From: Streptosporangiaceae bacterium
GTDB taxonomy: Bacteria; Actinomycetota; Actinomycetes; Streptosporangiales; Streptosporangiaceae
Assembly: GCA_030043395.1 (NCBI GenBank)
Contig: JASHXW010000109.1
Location: 1-11,710, forward strand
Length of the DNA: 11,710 nucleotides
Reading direction: 5' to 3'
Within the stretch, counting starts at the first letter, position 1. Every line of letters starts with the position of its first letter. Shown here piece by piece: positions 5,767-11,710 of the stretch. The notes under the pieces were generated by a model. That model saw only the letters and a program-made list of their open reading frames with translations, was not told the origin of the DNA and made no database searches. The position numbers and the translations under genes were made by a program.

Positions 5767-6738
5767 CTAGTCGCCTAGCTGTCCTGGCGTGTCGGTGAAC
5801 GTCACCTCGACGTGCTGCTCCTTGTGGCGCTGGTTCTGCGTCGCCTGCATCTTCATCGACTCCCTGTCCGCCGCCGTGAGCGGCGGCTGCACCAGGGCCC
5901 GCGGCCACAGCCTTCGCTTCAGCACGACGTTGACCTCGGCTGCGTAGACGGTGACCTCGACGCCGAGGTAGATCCACGCAAGCAAGCCGAGCACGGTGGC
6001 GAAGATGCCGTACACCGAGTCGCTGTGCAGCGCATGATGAACCAGGTAGGCACCGAGCGCCTGCAAGACGGTCCAGGCGACCCCGCCAACCACGGCACCG
6101 GGAATGAGGCAGCGCGTTGTCACGCTCTTCGGCGTAAGGACGCGGAAGCTGACGAGGTACAGGCCGACGTTCGCCGCTACTGCCAGCGCCTCGGCCAGAA
6201 CGACGACCGGCGTCGAACGGCCGCCGTAAGTGTCCAGGGCCGCAAGGAGGGTGCTGACCAGCAGCCCGCAGCCGAGTACGACCAGGAACGTCGCCGCCCG
6301 GCCGAGCCGCGGCAGGTACCCGGGCCGTTGCGGGCCCGGCAGGTTCCATACCTGCGCCATCGTGTACAGGCCCGCTTGTGCCAGTCTCGTGACGCCCCAG
6401 ACCAGCAGGATCAGGCCTACCGCCAGGCCGATCGCCGAGGACTTATGGAGGGCGTGAATATGGCCAAGCTCGGATCCGATCACCGGGAATTGCCGGGTGG
6501 CCGAGGCTAGGATCTGGCGGCGCAGCTCGACACTGCCCGCCGCCACGTTGACCAGGATCGTGACCAGGATGAGCAGCAGCGGGAAGACTGACACGAAGCC
6601 TGCGTAGGCGAGGTTGGTGACCAGCACGCTTGCGTTGTCATCGCCGAACTTCTTGACTACGCCGATGACGAAGGCAGGCACGACGTGGCGCTGCTGGGCT
6701 GCGTCGACGCGACGAATGAGACGCTCGGCTGCATTCAT
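5767..6738 (-). CDS. YihY/BrkB-family inner membrane protein
   Basis: A 323-residue polytopic membrane protein of the YihY/virulence factor BrkB family, whose molecular function remains unsettled (a transport role has been proposed; it is not RNase BN as once thought). The family opening is present: DDNASVLVTNLAYAGFVSVFPLLLIL near residues 33-58. About six hydrophobic segments follow, with the conserved WTVLQALGAYLV (near 223-234) and VYGIFATVLGLLAWIYLGVEVTVYAAEVN near 243-271, the last being the best family signature. The C-terminal 45 residues are charged and likely cytoplasmic. Length is normal (280-400). The ATG at 6738 is preceded on the minus strand by GGGAGGG at a good distance. The upstream hydrophobic-protein gene on the same strand ends in a strong hairpin, so this gene probably has its own promoter within about 60 bp, though none is clear. 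Confidence 0.9.
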   Translation of the reverse strand: MNAAERLIRRVDAAQQRHVVPAFVIGVVKKFGDDNASVLVTNLAYAGFVSVFPLLLILVTILVNVAAGSVELRRQILASATRQFPVIGSELGHIHALHKSSAIGLAVGLILLVWGVTRLAQAGLYTMAQVWNLPGPQRPGYLPRLGRAATFLVVLGCGLLVSTLLAALDTYGGRSTPVVVLAEALAVAANVGLYLVSFRVLTPKSVTTRCLIPGAVVGGVAWTVLQALGAYLVHHALHSDSVYGIFATVLGLLAWIYLGVEVTVYAAEVNVVLKRRLWPRALVQPPLTAADRESMKMQATQNQRHKEQHVEVTFTDTPGQLGD

Positions 6739-6795
6739 CGCGTGATCCCTCCCGGCATCGATTGACTGCGGTTCTGTCAGCTACCTGTGCCGCAC

Positions 6796-6824
6796 GCGCC
6801 GGACCCGGAATCCGGGCCCGGCGC
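6796..6824 (-). terminator. Long GC-rich terminator after the hydrophobic-protein gene
   Basis: A 13-bp inverted repeat (6796-6808 with 6812-6824) lies 10 nt after the stop of the small gene. In the minus-strand RNA every position pairs, one as G-U; in plus-strand RNA the same position is an A-C mismatch, which favours the minus-strand role. There is no U-run. It separates the small gene from the YihY-like gene. Confidence 0.75.
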
Positions 6825-6834
6825 TCAGGCTGGC

Positions 6835-7008
6835 CTACCAGCGGAACCAGCGGCGCCGCCTGCCAGATGCCGACTCGCCGAGCCTGACCAGGAAGCCAAG
6901 CAGCCACAAGATCAGGGCCACGATCGCGATCCACCACAGCACGTGCAGGGTGAACCCCAGACCGAACAGGATCAGGATGATGATGAGGGCCAGCAGGATT
7001 GCGACCAT
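6835..7008 (-). CDS. Small hydrophobic membrane protein (57 aa)
   Basis: A 57-residue peptide with two hydrophobic stretches (about residues 2-20 and 23-42, the second containing LWWIAIVALILWLLGF) and a basic, aromatic tail ending RRRRWFRW. This layout matches the short 'hydrophobic protein' family common in Streptomyces and relatives; the function is unknown, and many members are stress-induced. It probably forms a membrane hairpin with the basic tail in the cytoplasm. The ATG at 7008 has a near-ideal GAAGGAGAG on the minus strand. A SigB-like promoter lies 31 nt before the ATG, and a strong hairpin follows the stop, so it forms a single-gene unit. It is divergent from the DUF6582-like gene. 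A longer reading frame from 7362 overlaps that gene and is not supported. Confidence 0.8.
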   Translation of the reverse strand: MVAILLALIIILILFGLGFTLHVLWWIAIVALILWLLGFLVRLGESASGRRRRWFRW

Positions 7009-7039
7009 ATTCTCTCCTTCGCAGTAACCAGCACTTTTG

Positions 7040-7063
7040 CTACCCGCCTGGATGCCGGTAAAC
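7040..7063 (-). promoter_or_regulatory. SigB/SigF-type stress promoter for the hydrophobic protein
   Basis: Read on the minus strand, GTTT (7063-7060), a 14-bp spacer and GGGTAG (7045-7040) match the general-stress promoter pattern GNNT-N14-16-GGGTA found for Streptomyces SigB and mycobacterial SigF. Transcription would begin near 7033, and the ATG follows at 7008. This is the best promoter match of this kind in the window. Confidence 0.6.
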
Positions 7064-7101
7064 GTCGAGTGCGAAGCGCTGAGCCCGCCGCGCCCGAGCC
7101 T

Positions 7102-7127
7102 GCATGCTGCTTGGCGCTGGCGGGTAG
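7102..7127 (+). promoter_or_regulatory. SigB/SigF-type promoter candidate for the DUF6582-like gene
   Basis: GCAT (7102-7105), a 16-bp spacer and GGGTAG (7122-7127) fit the GNNT-N14-16-GGGTA pattern. The -10 part sits in GGCGGGTAGC, the same ten bases as in the opposing promoter of the hydrophobic-protein gene. The -35 part is minimal. The ATG is 40 bp downstream. Confidence 0.4.
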
Positions 7128-7167
7128 CGACGGAGGATAAGACAAGGACGTGGGATCGGGAGGCGTG

Positions 7168-7521
7168 ATGGCTACTGACCGGCAGAAGGCAGCGGCGAGG
7201 CGCAATATCGGCAAGGCCAGGCAGGCGCAGAGCGCGCGTTCGCATGGTGCGAGCGTCCCGCGCCAGGGCAGCGGCATGAGCACGGCCGAGAAGGACATGC
7301 TCGCTGATGAGCAGTTCGCCTTTCCCGCTGAGCGCAAGGAGCCGCTGACCGACGCCCGGCACGTACGTAACGCGATCGCACGGTTTGACCAGGTAGAGGG
7401 CGTGAGTGACGCTGAGCGCGATCGTGCGTGGAAGCGGATACTCGACGCGGCGAAGCGGTACGGCGTCGAGGTATCAGAGTCAAGCTGGCGCGACCTGGCC
7501 AAGGGCGGCAAGGACCGCTAG
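7168..7521 (+). CDS. DUF6582-like small hypothetical protein
   Basis: A 117-residue soluble protein of unknown function. The C-terminal part (about 46-110) contains DEQFAFPAERKEPLTDARHVRNAIARF, then DQVEGVSDAERDRAWKRILDAAKRYGVEV and SSWRDLAKGG. This pattern recurs in actinobacterial proteins annotated as DUF6582, from memory of the family. The N-terminal 30 residues are basic, with KAAARRNIGKARQAQ, which could contact nucleic acid. There is no signal peptide or membrane segment. GGGAGG at 7158-7163 supports the ATG at 7168; an upstream GTG six codons earlier is possible. The gene is divergent from the hydrophobic-protein gene, and the two share matching stress-type -10 elements. It converges with the SGNH lipoprotein gene, only 23 bp away, with no clear terminator between. 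Confidence 0.8.
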   Translation: MATDRQKAAARRNIGKARQAQSARSHGASVPRQGSGMSTAEKDMLADEQFAFPAERKEPLTDARHVRNAIARFDQVEGVSDAERDRAWKRILDAAKRYGVEVSESSWRDLAKGGKDR

Positions 7522-7544
7522 GGGCGGGCTGGCCGGAAGGGGCG

Positions 7545-8438
7545 CTAGTTGACCAGGCAGCTTGGCTTGGTCGTCGTTGGCGCCCCGGTCAGGCGCGGCA
7601 ACTGCTGGAGCGGCACGGTCGCCGGGAAGGCGGTGGCGAGAGCATTGGCGATCAGGCGCGAGCGCATCGCATAGCCCTGCGGCGTGTAATGGATGTCATC
7701 CGAGATGAACCAGCTCCTGCGCACTGCGCCGGCCCAGTTGTAGACGCGCATGTTCGGATAGCGCGGGCAAGCCTGCAGGAGCGCGCGGTTCCACTTGAGC
7801 ATGTTGGCTTCCGAGTACGGGCCAGAGGAAACCAGCGTCTTCACGTTCACCCACATCACTGGCTGCGGGCTGATCAGCGACATCATCTCGGTGATCCTGG
7901 CTGCCAGGCCCACTTCCGAGCCGACCGCGACATCCGCCGTGTCGTTCGTGCCGAGCGCGATCACCCAGCAACCGTGAAATCCCCGTGAGAGCACCTGCTG
8001 CGCGACGGTATAGCCATTGGGGAACCCGTGCCAGGTTTCGACGATGGACCGCGCCCCGGAGACTTCCGGAACGAAATGCTTGACGCCCACTCGCCGGTAC
8101 TGGGCAGCGATCCGCAGCTTGGCATCGGGCTGGTAGGCCGCCAGGACCAGCCCGTCTGAGGTCGAGTCGCCGATATGGACGACGGAGCTGCAGGACGTGG
8201 CAAGCTTGGCCGGAGGTACCGGGGGACCAGCCGCAGTTGTGCTGGATCCGCCGGACACTAGGCGGGCGCGCCCGACTGCCGCGGTGCCGTGGCTGGGCTT
8301 GGCCGTGCTTGACGGACTGGAGGCCGCACTGGCCGCGCAACCGCTCACTGCAAGCGCAGCGACAGCCATGGCTGCGAGGTAAAGCCGACGGCGACCGGCG
8401 AGGCCGCTCGTGCCGGAAGTAGCGCAGGCGTTCAGCAC
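7545..8438 (-). CDS. Secreted SGNH/GDSL-hydrolase lipoprotein
   Basis: A 297-residue exported esterase-type hydrolase. The N-terminus has basic RRR, a hydrophobic run and the lipobox VSGC with Cys34, so it is probably lipid-anchored outside the membrane. A Ser/Thr/Pro-rich linker (about 35-80) follows. The catalytic domain shows block I HIGDSTSDG (nucleophile Ser92), a glycine in VPEVSGARS (Gly128), block III GTND (Asn165), and block V DDIHYTPQG (Asp247 and His250). All four SGNH residues are in place. Similar domains remove or transfer acyl groups on cell-wall sugars, but no substrate can be assigned. Cysteines 83, 157, 224 and 294 may form disulfides. The start is a GTG without a clear ribosome binding site, so it is less certain; a later ATG (codon 24) would cut the signal peptide short. 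The propeller gene lies 121 bp upstream on the same strand. Confidence 0.85.
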   Translation of the reverse strand: MLNACATSGTSGLAGRRRLYLAAMAVAALAVSGCAASAASSPSSTAKPSHGTAAVGRARLVSGGSSTTAAGPPVPPAKLATSCSSVVHIGDSTSDGLVLAAYQPDAKLRIAAQYRRVGVKHFVPEVSGARSIVETWHGFPNGYTVAQQVLSRGFHGCWVIALGTNDTADVAVGSEVGLAARITEMMSLISPQPVMWVNVKTLVSSGPYSEANMLKWNRALLQACPRYPNMRVYNWAGAVRRSWFISDDIHYTPQGYAMRSRLIANALATAFPATVPLQQLPRLTGAPTTTKPSCLVN

Positions 8439-8521
8439 GATGACAGCGTATGCCAGGCCGCATCAACGGCCCACCATTCATTAACAAAGCCCGGGTTTGC
8501 ATGCGGCTAAGACGCAGCGGA

Positions 8522-8561
8522 GGATTCCGTTCAACGGGGGATTCAGTGCGAAGGCGGATTC
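8522..8561. repeat. GGATTC repeated three times at 17-bp steps
   Basis: GGATTC occurs at 8522, 8539 and 8556, exactly 17 bp apart each time; the last two extend to GGATTCAG. The run lies between the SGNH gene and the propeller gene and touches the propeller stop codon (8560-8562). It could be remnant tandem duplication or part of the propeller 3' end. The rest of 8439-8559 shows no clear promoter. Confidence 0.4.
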
Positions 8562-9783
8562 AGCGGGGGACCGGGCCGTGCACGATAATCACGCCGATCT
8601 CCGCGTTCTTCGTCGCACCGACGGCGATGCCCCAGGCTGACCGCGTGTGCGGCACGGCTGCCAGCGCCAGGATGTCCCACTTGGCAGCGATCGGCCCGGC
8701 CCAGCGTCCGCGGCTCCGGTGCCAGAACCGCCCAGTGCCGGGCAACTGCTCGCCCAGGCCCCACAGTCCGCCGTGCCCGTCAGGGAACAGGTCGCCAAGG
8801 AAGTACTCCGCCTGAGATGGCCGTGCAGATGGGCTGTCGGGCGTCCAGGACCGTCCGTTCCAGTGCACCGCGAGCTCGGACGTCCCCCCGCGGCCGTTCG
8901 GGGCGCTGCCGCCAGCCCAGATGTCGTTCTTCGACAGGGCGACGATGCTGGCCAGGCGACCGTGCCGCGGCAGCCTGGGCTGCACCGGCTCCCGAGTCCA
9001 GGCGACGCCGTTCCAGTGCAGGATCCGCGCCCGAGACGGCAGATCGGTACCCGGTTCGGTGCCGCCGGCCAGCGCCCACATGTCTCGCGGCGAGAGCGCG
9101 CTGACCTCGAAGGTTCCACGACCAGGGACCGGGACCAGCTGCCACCTTGTGCCGTTGAACCTCGCCGCATAAGGCACGAAGTCGAGCTTGGAGACGCGGC
9201 CGATGAACCGGTCTCCGAATGCCCATGCGTCTGCGGGACTGAACACCTGAGCGGACGTGATGACGATGTGACCGCTTCTGGTGCCGGGGATGCGCCCGGC
9301 CGTCCAGCGTCGCCCGGATAGGCGCAGGTACCTGCCGTTCAGGCTGAAAGCCCAGGCATTGCTATCGGACGACGCGCCGATCGTGAAGAACTCACTGTCA
9401 ACCGGGACGGATCTGTCCGCTCGCGGCAGGCGAACCTCCCGCCATGAGGCGCCATTCCAGTGCTCGATCAGCGGCTCCTCCCTGGAAAGCTTCTGGTCGC
9501 CGGATATGCCAGCGACCCAGGCATCGTTGCGGCTCACGGCGTCGATGCCGGTCAGCAGGACCGACCGGCCACGCAGCGACAAACTCGTGTAGACCCGCCA
9601 CCGGGTGCCTGCGGCGCGGGTGCGGACAGTCGGTGCGGGGAGCTTCGTTTGCGCCATCGAGGATCGGCCGGCGGGAGCGGTGCTCGTCGTCGCCAGTCCG
9701 TAAGCCGGGAGAGCGATGGCGGCGACCGCCAGGGCCCCGCCCGCTGCGGCGAGCGCGGCCCGGCGGCCAGTAGACGGATTCAT
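8560..9783 (-). CDS. Secreted probable seven-bladed propeller protein
   Basis: A 407-residue exported protein with a Sec-type signal: MNPSTGRRAALAAAGG followed by a hydrophobic run ending ALPAYG (cleavage near residue 30). The mature part consists of about seven similar units of roughly 45-55 residues. Each has a phrase like 'hxAhSxxDxWAhG' followed by 'HWNGxxW', for example DAVSRNDAWVAG, ALSPRDMWALAG and VALSKNDIWAGG, with EHWNGASW, RFNGTRW, LHWNGVAW and VHWNGRSW. The early and late units are less regular (SDSNAWAF; HGGLWGLG; HTRSAWGIA). This suggests a beta-propeller, a fold used for binding sugars, proteins or surfaces; no catalytic residues are evident. Such repeat proteins are common in actinomycetes and mostly unstudied. 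The ATG at 9783 has GAGGAGA on the minus strand. It shares a strand with the SGNH lipoprotein and is divergent from the acidic repeat gene. Confidence 0.8.
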   Translation of the reverse strand: MNPSTGRRAALAAAGGALAVAAIALPAYGLATTSTAPAGRSSMAQTKLPAPTVRTRAAGTRWRVYTSLSLRGRSVLLTGIDAVSRNDAWVAGISGDQKLSREEPLIEHWNGASWREVRLPRADRSVPVDSEFFTIGASSDSNAWAFSLNGRYLRLSGRRWTAGRIPGTRSGHIVITSAQVFSPADAWAFGDRFIGRVSKLDFVPYAARFNGTRWQLVPVPGRGTFEVSALSPRDMWALAGGTEPGTDLPSRARILHWNGVAWTREPVQPRLPRHGRLASIVALSKNDIWAGGSAPNGRGGTSELAVHWNGRSWTPDSPSARPSQAEYFLGDLFPDGHGGLWGLGEQLPGTGRFWHRSRGRWAGPIAAKWDILALAAVPHTRSAWGIAVGATKNAEIGVIIVHGPVPR

Positions 9784-9904
9784 GACTGTTTCTCCTCAGG
9801 ATCTGCCAGCGTGCGCGGCTGGCTCGCTGGGCTGGGAACAGTCCCACCGTCGCAGCCGGGCAGGCGGCGCGCCTGAGGCCGAGCGCCCGTCTTCGGCGGC
9901 TCGC

Positions 9905-9956
9905 GTACTCAAGTGCGGGCGCGCGGGTACTCAGCGCCGGAAGGCGGAGGTACTCA
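9905..9956. repeat. Three GTACTCA repeats in helical phase
   Basis: GTACTCA occurs at 9905-9911, 9927-9933 and 9950-9956, spaced 22 and 23 bp apart, close to two helical turns. They sit in the 317-bp region between the divergent propeller and acidic repeat genes, about 120-180 bp from each start. The arrangement looks like an array of binding sites on one face of the DNA. Nothing else in 9784-10035 looks like a gene. Confidence 0.45.
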
Positions 9957-10035
9957 CCAGAGGTTGGCGCCGACGCCTCCTGCTATGCGTGCTGGTTGTG
10001 AAGCGTGCGCGGCTGATTGAGCGGGGCACGGCCGG

Positions 10036-10060
10036 GGATGGACTCATCGAGCGGGGGTAG
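10036..10060 (+). promoter_or_regulatory. Possible SigB/SigF-type promoter for the acidic repeat protein
   Basis: GGAT (10036-10039), a 15-bp spacer and GGGTAG (10055-10060) fit the GNNT-N14-16-GGGTA pattern. Transcription would start near 10067, which favours the ATG at 10101 over earlier starts. The -35 requirement is loose, so chance occurrence is possible. Confidence 0.35.
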
Positions 10061-10100
10061 TGCGCCCATGACGGGCGACGCGATCGTTGGGGGCACCGTG

Positions 10101-10367
10101 ATGACTGAGCACAGCGACCAGGAGCCAGACGAGGTGCAGGACGCGCTGGGCGAGACGGACCTGGCCGGTCACGAGGACGAGCTGGGCGGGGAAGATGACG
10201 CCGAGCGCGAGGACGAGCTGGGTGGCGATGCGGGGGCGCGCGAGGACGAGCTGGGCGGCGACGCCGGCGGGCACGAGGACGAGCTTGGCGGGGATGCCGG
10301 TGCGCACGAGGACGAGCTCGGTGGCGACTCCGGCGCGCACGAGGACGTGATGGGCGGTAGCTCCTGA
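10101..10367 (+). CDS. Short acidic protein built from 11-residue HEDELGGDAGA repeats
   Basis: An 88-residue, extremely acidic, soluble protein I do not recognise. After a lead-in MTEHSDQEPDEVQDALGETD come six copies of an [HR]EDELGG unit, most followed by DAGA or a variant, with an 11-residue period (the first unit is 12). The last copy is altered to HEDVMGG and ends SS. Clustered Asp/Glu/His could bind calcium or another metal, or the protein may be disordered. There is no signal peptide, cysteine or membrane segment. The repeats keep the protein motif but differ at synonymous sites (several Leu, Gly and Asp codons), which suggests selection on the peptide. The ATG at 10101 has GGGGG at 10089-10093; ATG 10068 and GTG 10098 are alternatives. 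It converges with the G6PD-like gene 10 bp away. It could be a stress or desiccation-related protein, but that is a guess. Confidence 0.65.
   Translation: MTEHSDQEPDEVQDALGETDLAGHEDELGGEDDAEREDELGGDAGAREDELGGDAGGHEDELGGDAGAHEDELGGDSGAHEDVMGGSS
10170..10365 (+). repeat. 33-bp tandem repeat inside the acidic protein gene
   Basis: Six copies begin with GAGGACGAGCT or a close form at 10173, 10209, 10242, 10275, 10308 and 10341. The step is 33 bp except the first, which is 36. The last copy is changed to GAGGACGTGATG. Differences between copies are mostly silent third-position changes. Confidence 0.9.
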
Positions 10368-10382
10368 CGCTCGGCGGTCAGG
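10363..10382. terminator. Hairpin spanning the two convergent stop codons
   Basis: CCTGAC (10363-10368) and GTCAGG (10377-10382) form a 6-bp stem with an 8-nt loop. The stop codon of the repeat protein (TGA, 10365-10367) lies in one arm and that of the G6PD-like gene (10378-10380, minus strand) in the other. It could stop transcription from both sides. The stem is short and has no U-run. Confidence 0.4.
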
Positions 10383-11710
10383 CCGGGCCTGGTGAGCCCG
10401 CCGGGTACTCCTCCAGCGGCACCAGGCCACTGGACCACGCCGCGAGCACAGGCTCCACGACCCGCCAGGACTCCTCGGCTTCGTCGCCGCGGATGGCCAG
10501 CGCCGTGTCACCGCCGAGCACGGCTGCAAGTAGCTGGCCGTAAGCGGGCAGCTCGGGCGGCTCGATCTCGGCGTCGAGTGTCATCGGCGAGAGAGCGCGC
10601 GCCCGGGGTCCGATGCCCGTCAGCTCGAGGGTGACGCTCTCCGGGTCAAGCCCGAATCTGAGCAGATTGGGCACTTCGTCCCCGGTGTGCCCGAATGGCA
10701 AGTGCGGCACGTGCCGGAAGTGCACCGCGACTTCCTTGCGGTCCTGCCCCAGTGCCTTGCCCGTCCTGAGCCGGAACGCGGTGTCCGGCCAGCGCCAGTT
10801 GTCCAGGCGCAGCTCGATCTCCGCGAAGGTCTCCGTGCCATGCGCAGGGTCGACTCCTTCCTCGTCGACGTAGGCGGGGACCTCGTGGCCGTCGATCCGG
10901 CCCGCGGTGTAGCGGGCGCGGCGGGTACGGGCGGACAGGTCCGCGCCGGCGAGCGGGCGCACCGAGCGCAGCACGTCGACCTTACGGTCGCGCAGGTCCC
11001 GCTCGCCCAGGCTGATCGGCGGCTCCATGGCGACCAGGCAGAGCAGCTGGAGGAGGTGGTTCTGCAGCATGTCCTTCAGCGCGCCGACCCCGTCGTAGTA
11101 GCCCGCCCGGCCCTCCAGCGCCAGCGACTCGTCCCAGATGATCTCGACCTCGCAGATGTGGGAGGTGTTCCACAGTGGCTCGAGCACCCGGTTAGCCAGG
11201 CGGGTGCCGAGCAGGTTCTGGACGGTAGTCATGGCGAGGAAGTGGTCGACGCGGAACACGGCCTGCTCCGTCACTGTCTCCGCCAGCAGCCGGTTCAGCT
11301 CGATGGCGCTGCCCAGGTCCACCCCGAAAGGCTTCTCCAGCACGATCCGGCTGCCCTCGGGCAGGCTCGCATCGTGCAGCGCGGACACCGCCGACGGGAA
11401 GACCGCCGGCGGCAGCGCGAGGTACGCGGCCACCGGGCCCTCGCCGGCGATGACCGCGCCGACACTAGCCGGGTCGCCGACGTCCGCCTGGCGATAGCTC
11501 GCCCGCGATGCGGCGAAGGCCCGGACATCGGCCGAGAGCTCGGGGGCATGCTTGTCCAGCTTGGCGCGGGCCCACTGCCGGTACTCCTGCGTCGTCCATT
11601 CCTCCCGGCCAGCCGCCGTCAGCTGGAATCCGCTGCCTATCCGCCCGGTCGCGCGCAGCGCGGCAAGCGCCGGCAGCAGGTACCGCGCGGTGAGGTCCCC
11701 GGTCGCGCCG
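10378..11710 (-). CDS. zwf: Glucose-6-phosphate dehydrogenase paralogue (runs off right edge)
   Basis: At least 444 residues of a G6PD; only the first few N-terminal residues are missing, since the visible frame starts at GATGDLTARYLLPAL, the NADP-binding motif found about 10-15 residues into the protein. G6PD oxidises glucose 6-phosphate to 6-phosphogluconolactone, making NADPH for the pentose phosphate pathway. Present are the EKPFG lysine (11334-11332) and DMLQNHLLQLLCLVAMEPP with the catalytic His. The signature RIDHYLGKE reads RVDHFLAMT here (11253-11227): the Tyr and Lys that contact the sugar phosphate are Phe and Met. This looks like one of the divergent G6PD paralogues of actinomycetes rather than the main enzyme, and substrate use may differ. 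The frame continues upstream without a stop to 11710, so an apparent GTG at 11433 is internal. No other pentose phosphate gene is in view. The symbol follows the family, not proven activity. Confidence 0.88.
   Translation of the reverse strand, partial: GATGDLTARYLLPALAALRATGRIGSGFQLTAAGREEWTTQEYRQWARAKLDKHAPELSADVRAFAASRASYRQADVGDPASVGAVIAGEGPVAAYLALPPAVFPSAVSALHDASLPEGSRIVLEKPFGVDLGSAIELNRLLAETVTEQAVFRVDHFLAMTTVQNLLGTRLANRVLEPLWNTSHICEVEIIWDESLALEGRAGYYDGVGALKDMLQNHLLQLLCLVAMEPPISLGERDLRDRKVDVLRSVRPLAGADLSARTRRARYTAGRIDGHEVPAYVDEEGVDPAHGTETFAEIELRLDNWRWPDTAFRLRTGKALGQDRKEVAVHFRHVPHLPFGHTGDEVPNLLRFGLDPESVTLELTGIGPRARALSPMTLDAEIEPPELPAYGQLLAAVLGGDTALAIRGDEAEESWRVVEPVLAAWSSGLVPLEEYPAGSPGPA

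Noticed and set aside
5513..6349. Minus-strand frame overlapping the YihY-like gene
   Set aside because: Arg/Pro/Ala-rich out-of-frame shadow of the membrane protein on the same strand.
6835..7362. Longer version of the hydrophobic protein starting at 7362
   Set aside because: It would overlap the divergent DUF6582-like gene and its promoter; the ATG at 7008 has a near-ideal ribosome binding site.
9925..9930. GGGTAC as another SigB-type -10
   Set aside because: No G-x-x-T at 14-16 bp upstream; better explained as part of the GTACTCA array.
9905..9956. GTACTCA repeats as a CRISPR array
   Set aside because: The units are only 7 bp with spacers of about 15 bp and no cas genes, far from CRISPR dimensions.
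9716..10060. Plus-strand frame across the start of the propeller gene
   Set aside because: Overlaps a well-supported signal peptide on the minus strand and the phased GTACTCA array; no recognisable content.
1..11710. tRNA, rRNA, transposase or phage attachment sites
   Set aside because: Scanned by eye for the tRNA T-arm pattern, transposase motifs and terminal inverted repeats; none seen.

Overview
The window comes from a high-GC Gram-positive bacterium, most likely a soil or filamentous actinomycete. The genes use almost only G/C-ending codons, GTG starts are common, and strong GGAGG-type ribosome binding sites are present. The families fit: a MEDS plus HATPase anti-sigma-like protein, a DUF6582-type protein, a small 'hydrophobic protein', lipoprotein and propeller secreted proteins, and an actinobacterial-type G6PD paralogue. 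I cannot name a genus. The window shows no rRNA, tRNA, CRISPR array, transposase or phage gene.

Layout. Left (1-2965): the first codons of a probable cytochrome P450 leave the window on the minus strand, divergent from an APC-family amino acid permease (262-1713) that ends in a perfect 12-bp hairpin. Next is an SsuD-like flavin-dependent (LLM class) monooxygenase (1913-2920). The upstream regions of the permease and the monooxygenase share a CAATGCG-containing motif, so these genes may be a co-regulated uptake and oxidation group.

Middle (3092-5766): a MEDS-HATPase sensor/anti-sigma-type protein (3230-4168) is followed by a glycosyltransferase-fold protein (4438-5676). The second gene has a good promoter and a structured leader of about 170 nt containing a terminator-like hairpin with a U-run. 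Its predicted donor-site residues (the GR...K and E-x7-E positions of GT4 enzymes) are all replaced.

Centre-right (5767-7544): a YihY/BrkB membrane protein and a 57-residue hydrophobic protein lie on the minus strand, and a DUF6582-like protein lies on the plus strand. The last two are divergent and share a GGCGGGTAGC element on each strand, matching the -10 region of SigB/SigF-type general-stress promoters. A third, weaker element of this kind precedes the acidic repeat protein at 10101. A general-stress group, possibly linked to the anti-sigma-like protein at 3230, is an inference.

Right (7545-11710): an SGNH-hydrolase lipoprotein and a secreted protein with about seven WA...HWNG...W repeats (probable seven-bladed propeller) lie on the minus strand. 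They are followed by a short, very acidic 11-residue-repeat protein on the plus strand. This converges, 10 bp apart, with a glucose-6-phosphate dehydrogenase paralogue that runs off the right edge and has an altered substrate-site motif (RVDHFLAMT instead of RIDHYLGKE).

The items most worth following up are the glycosyltransferase with its leader, the repeat protein, and the divergent stress-type promoters.
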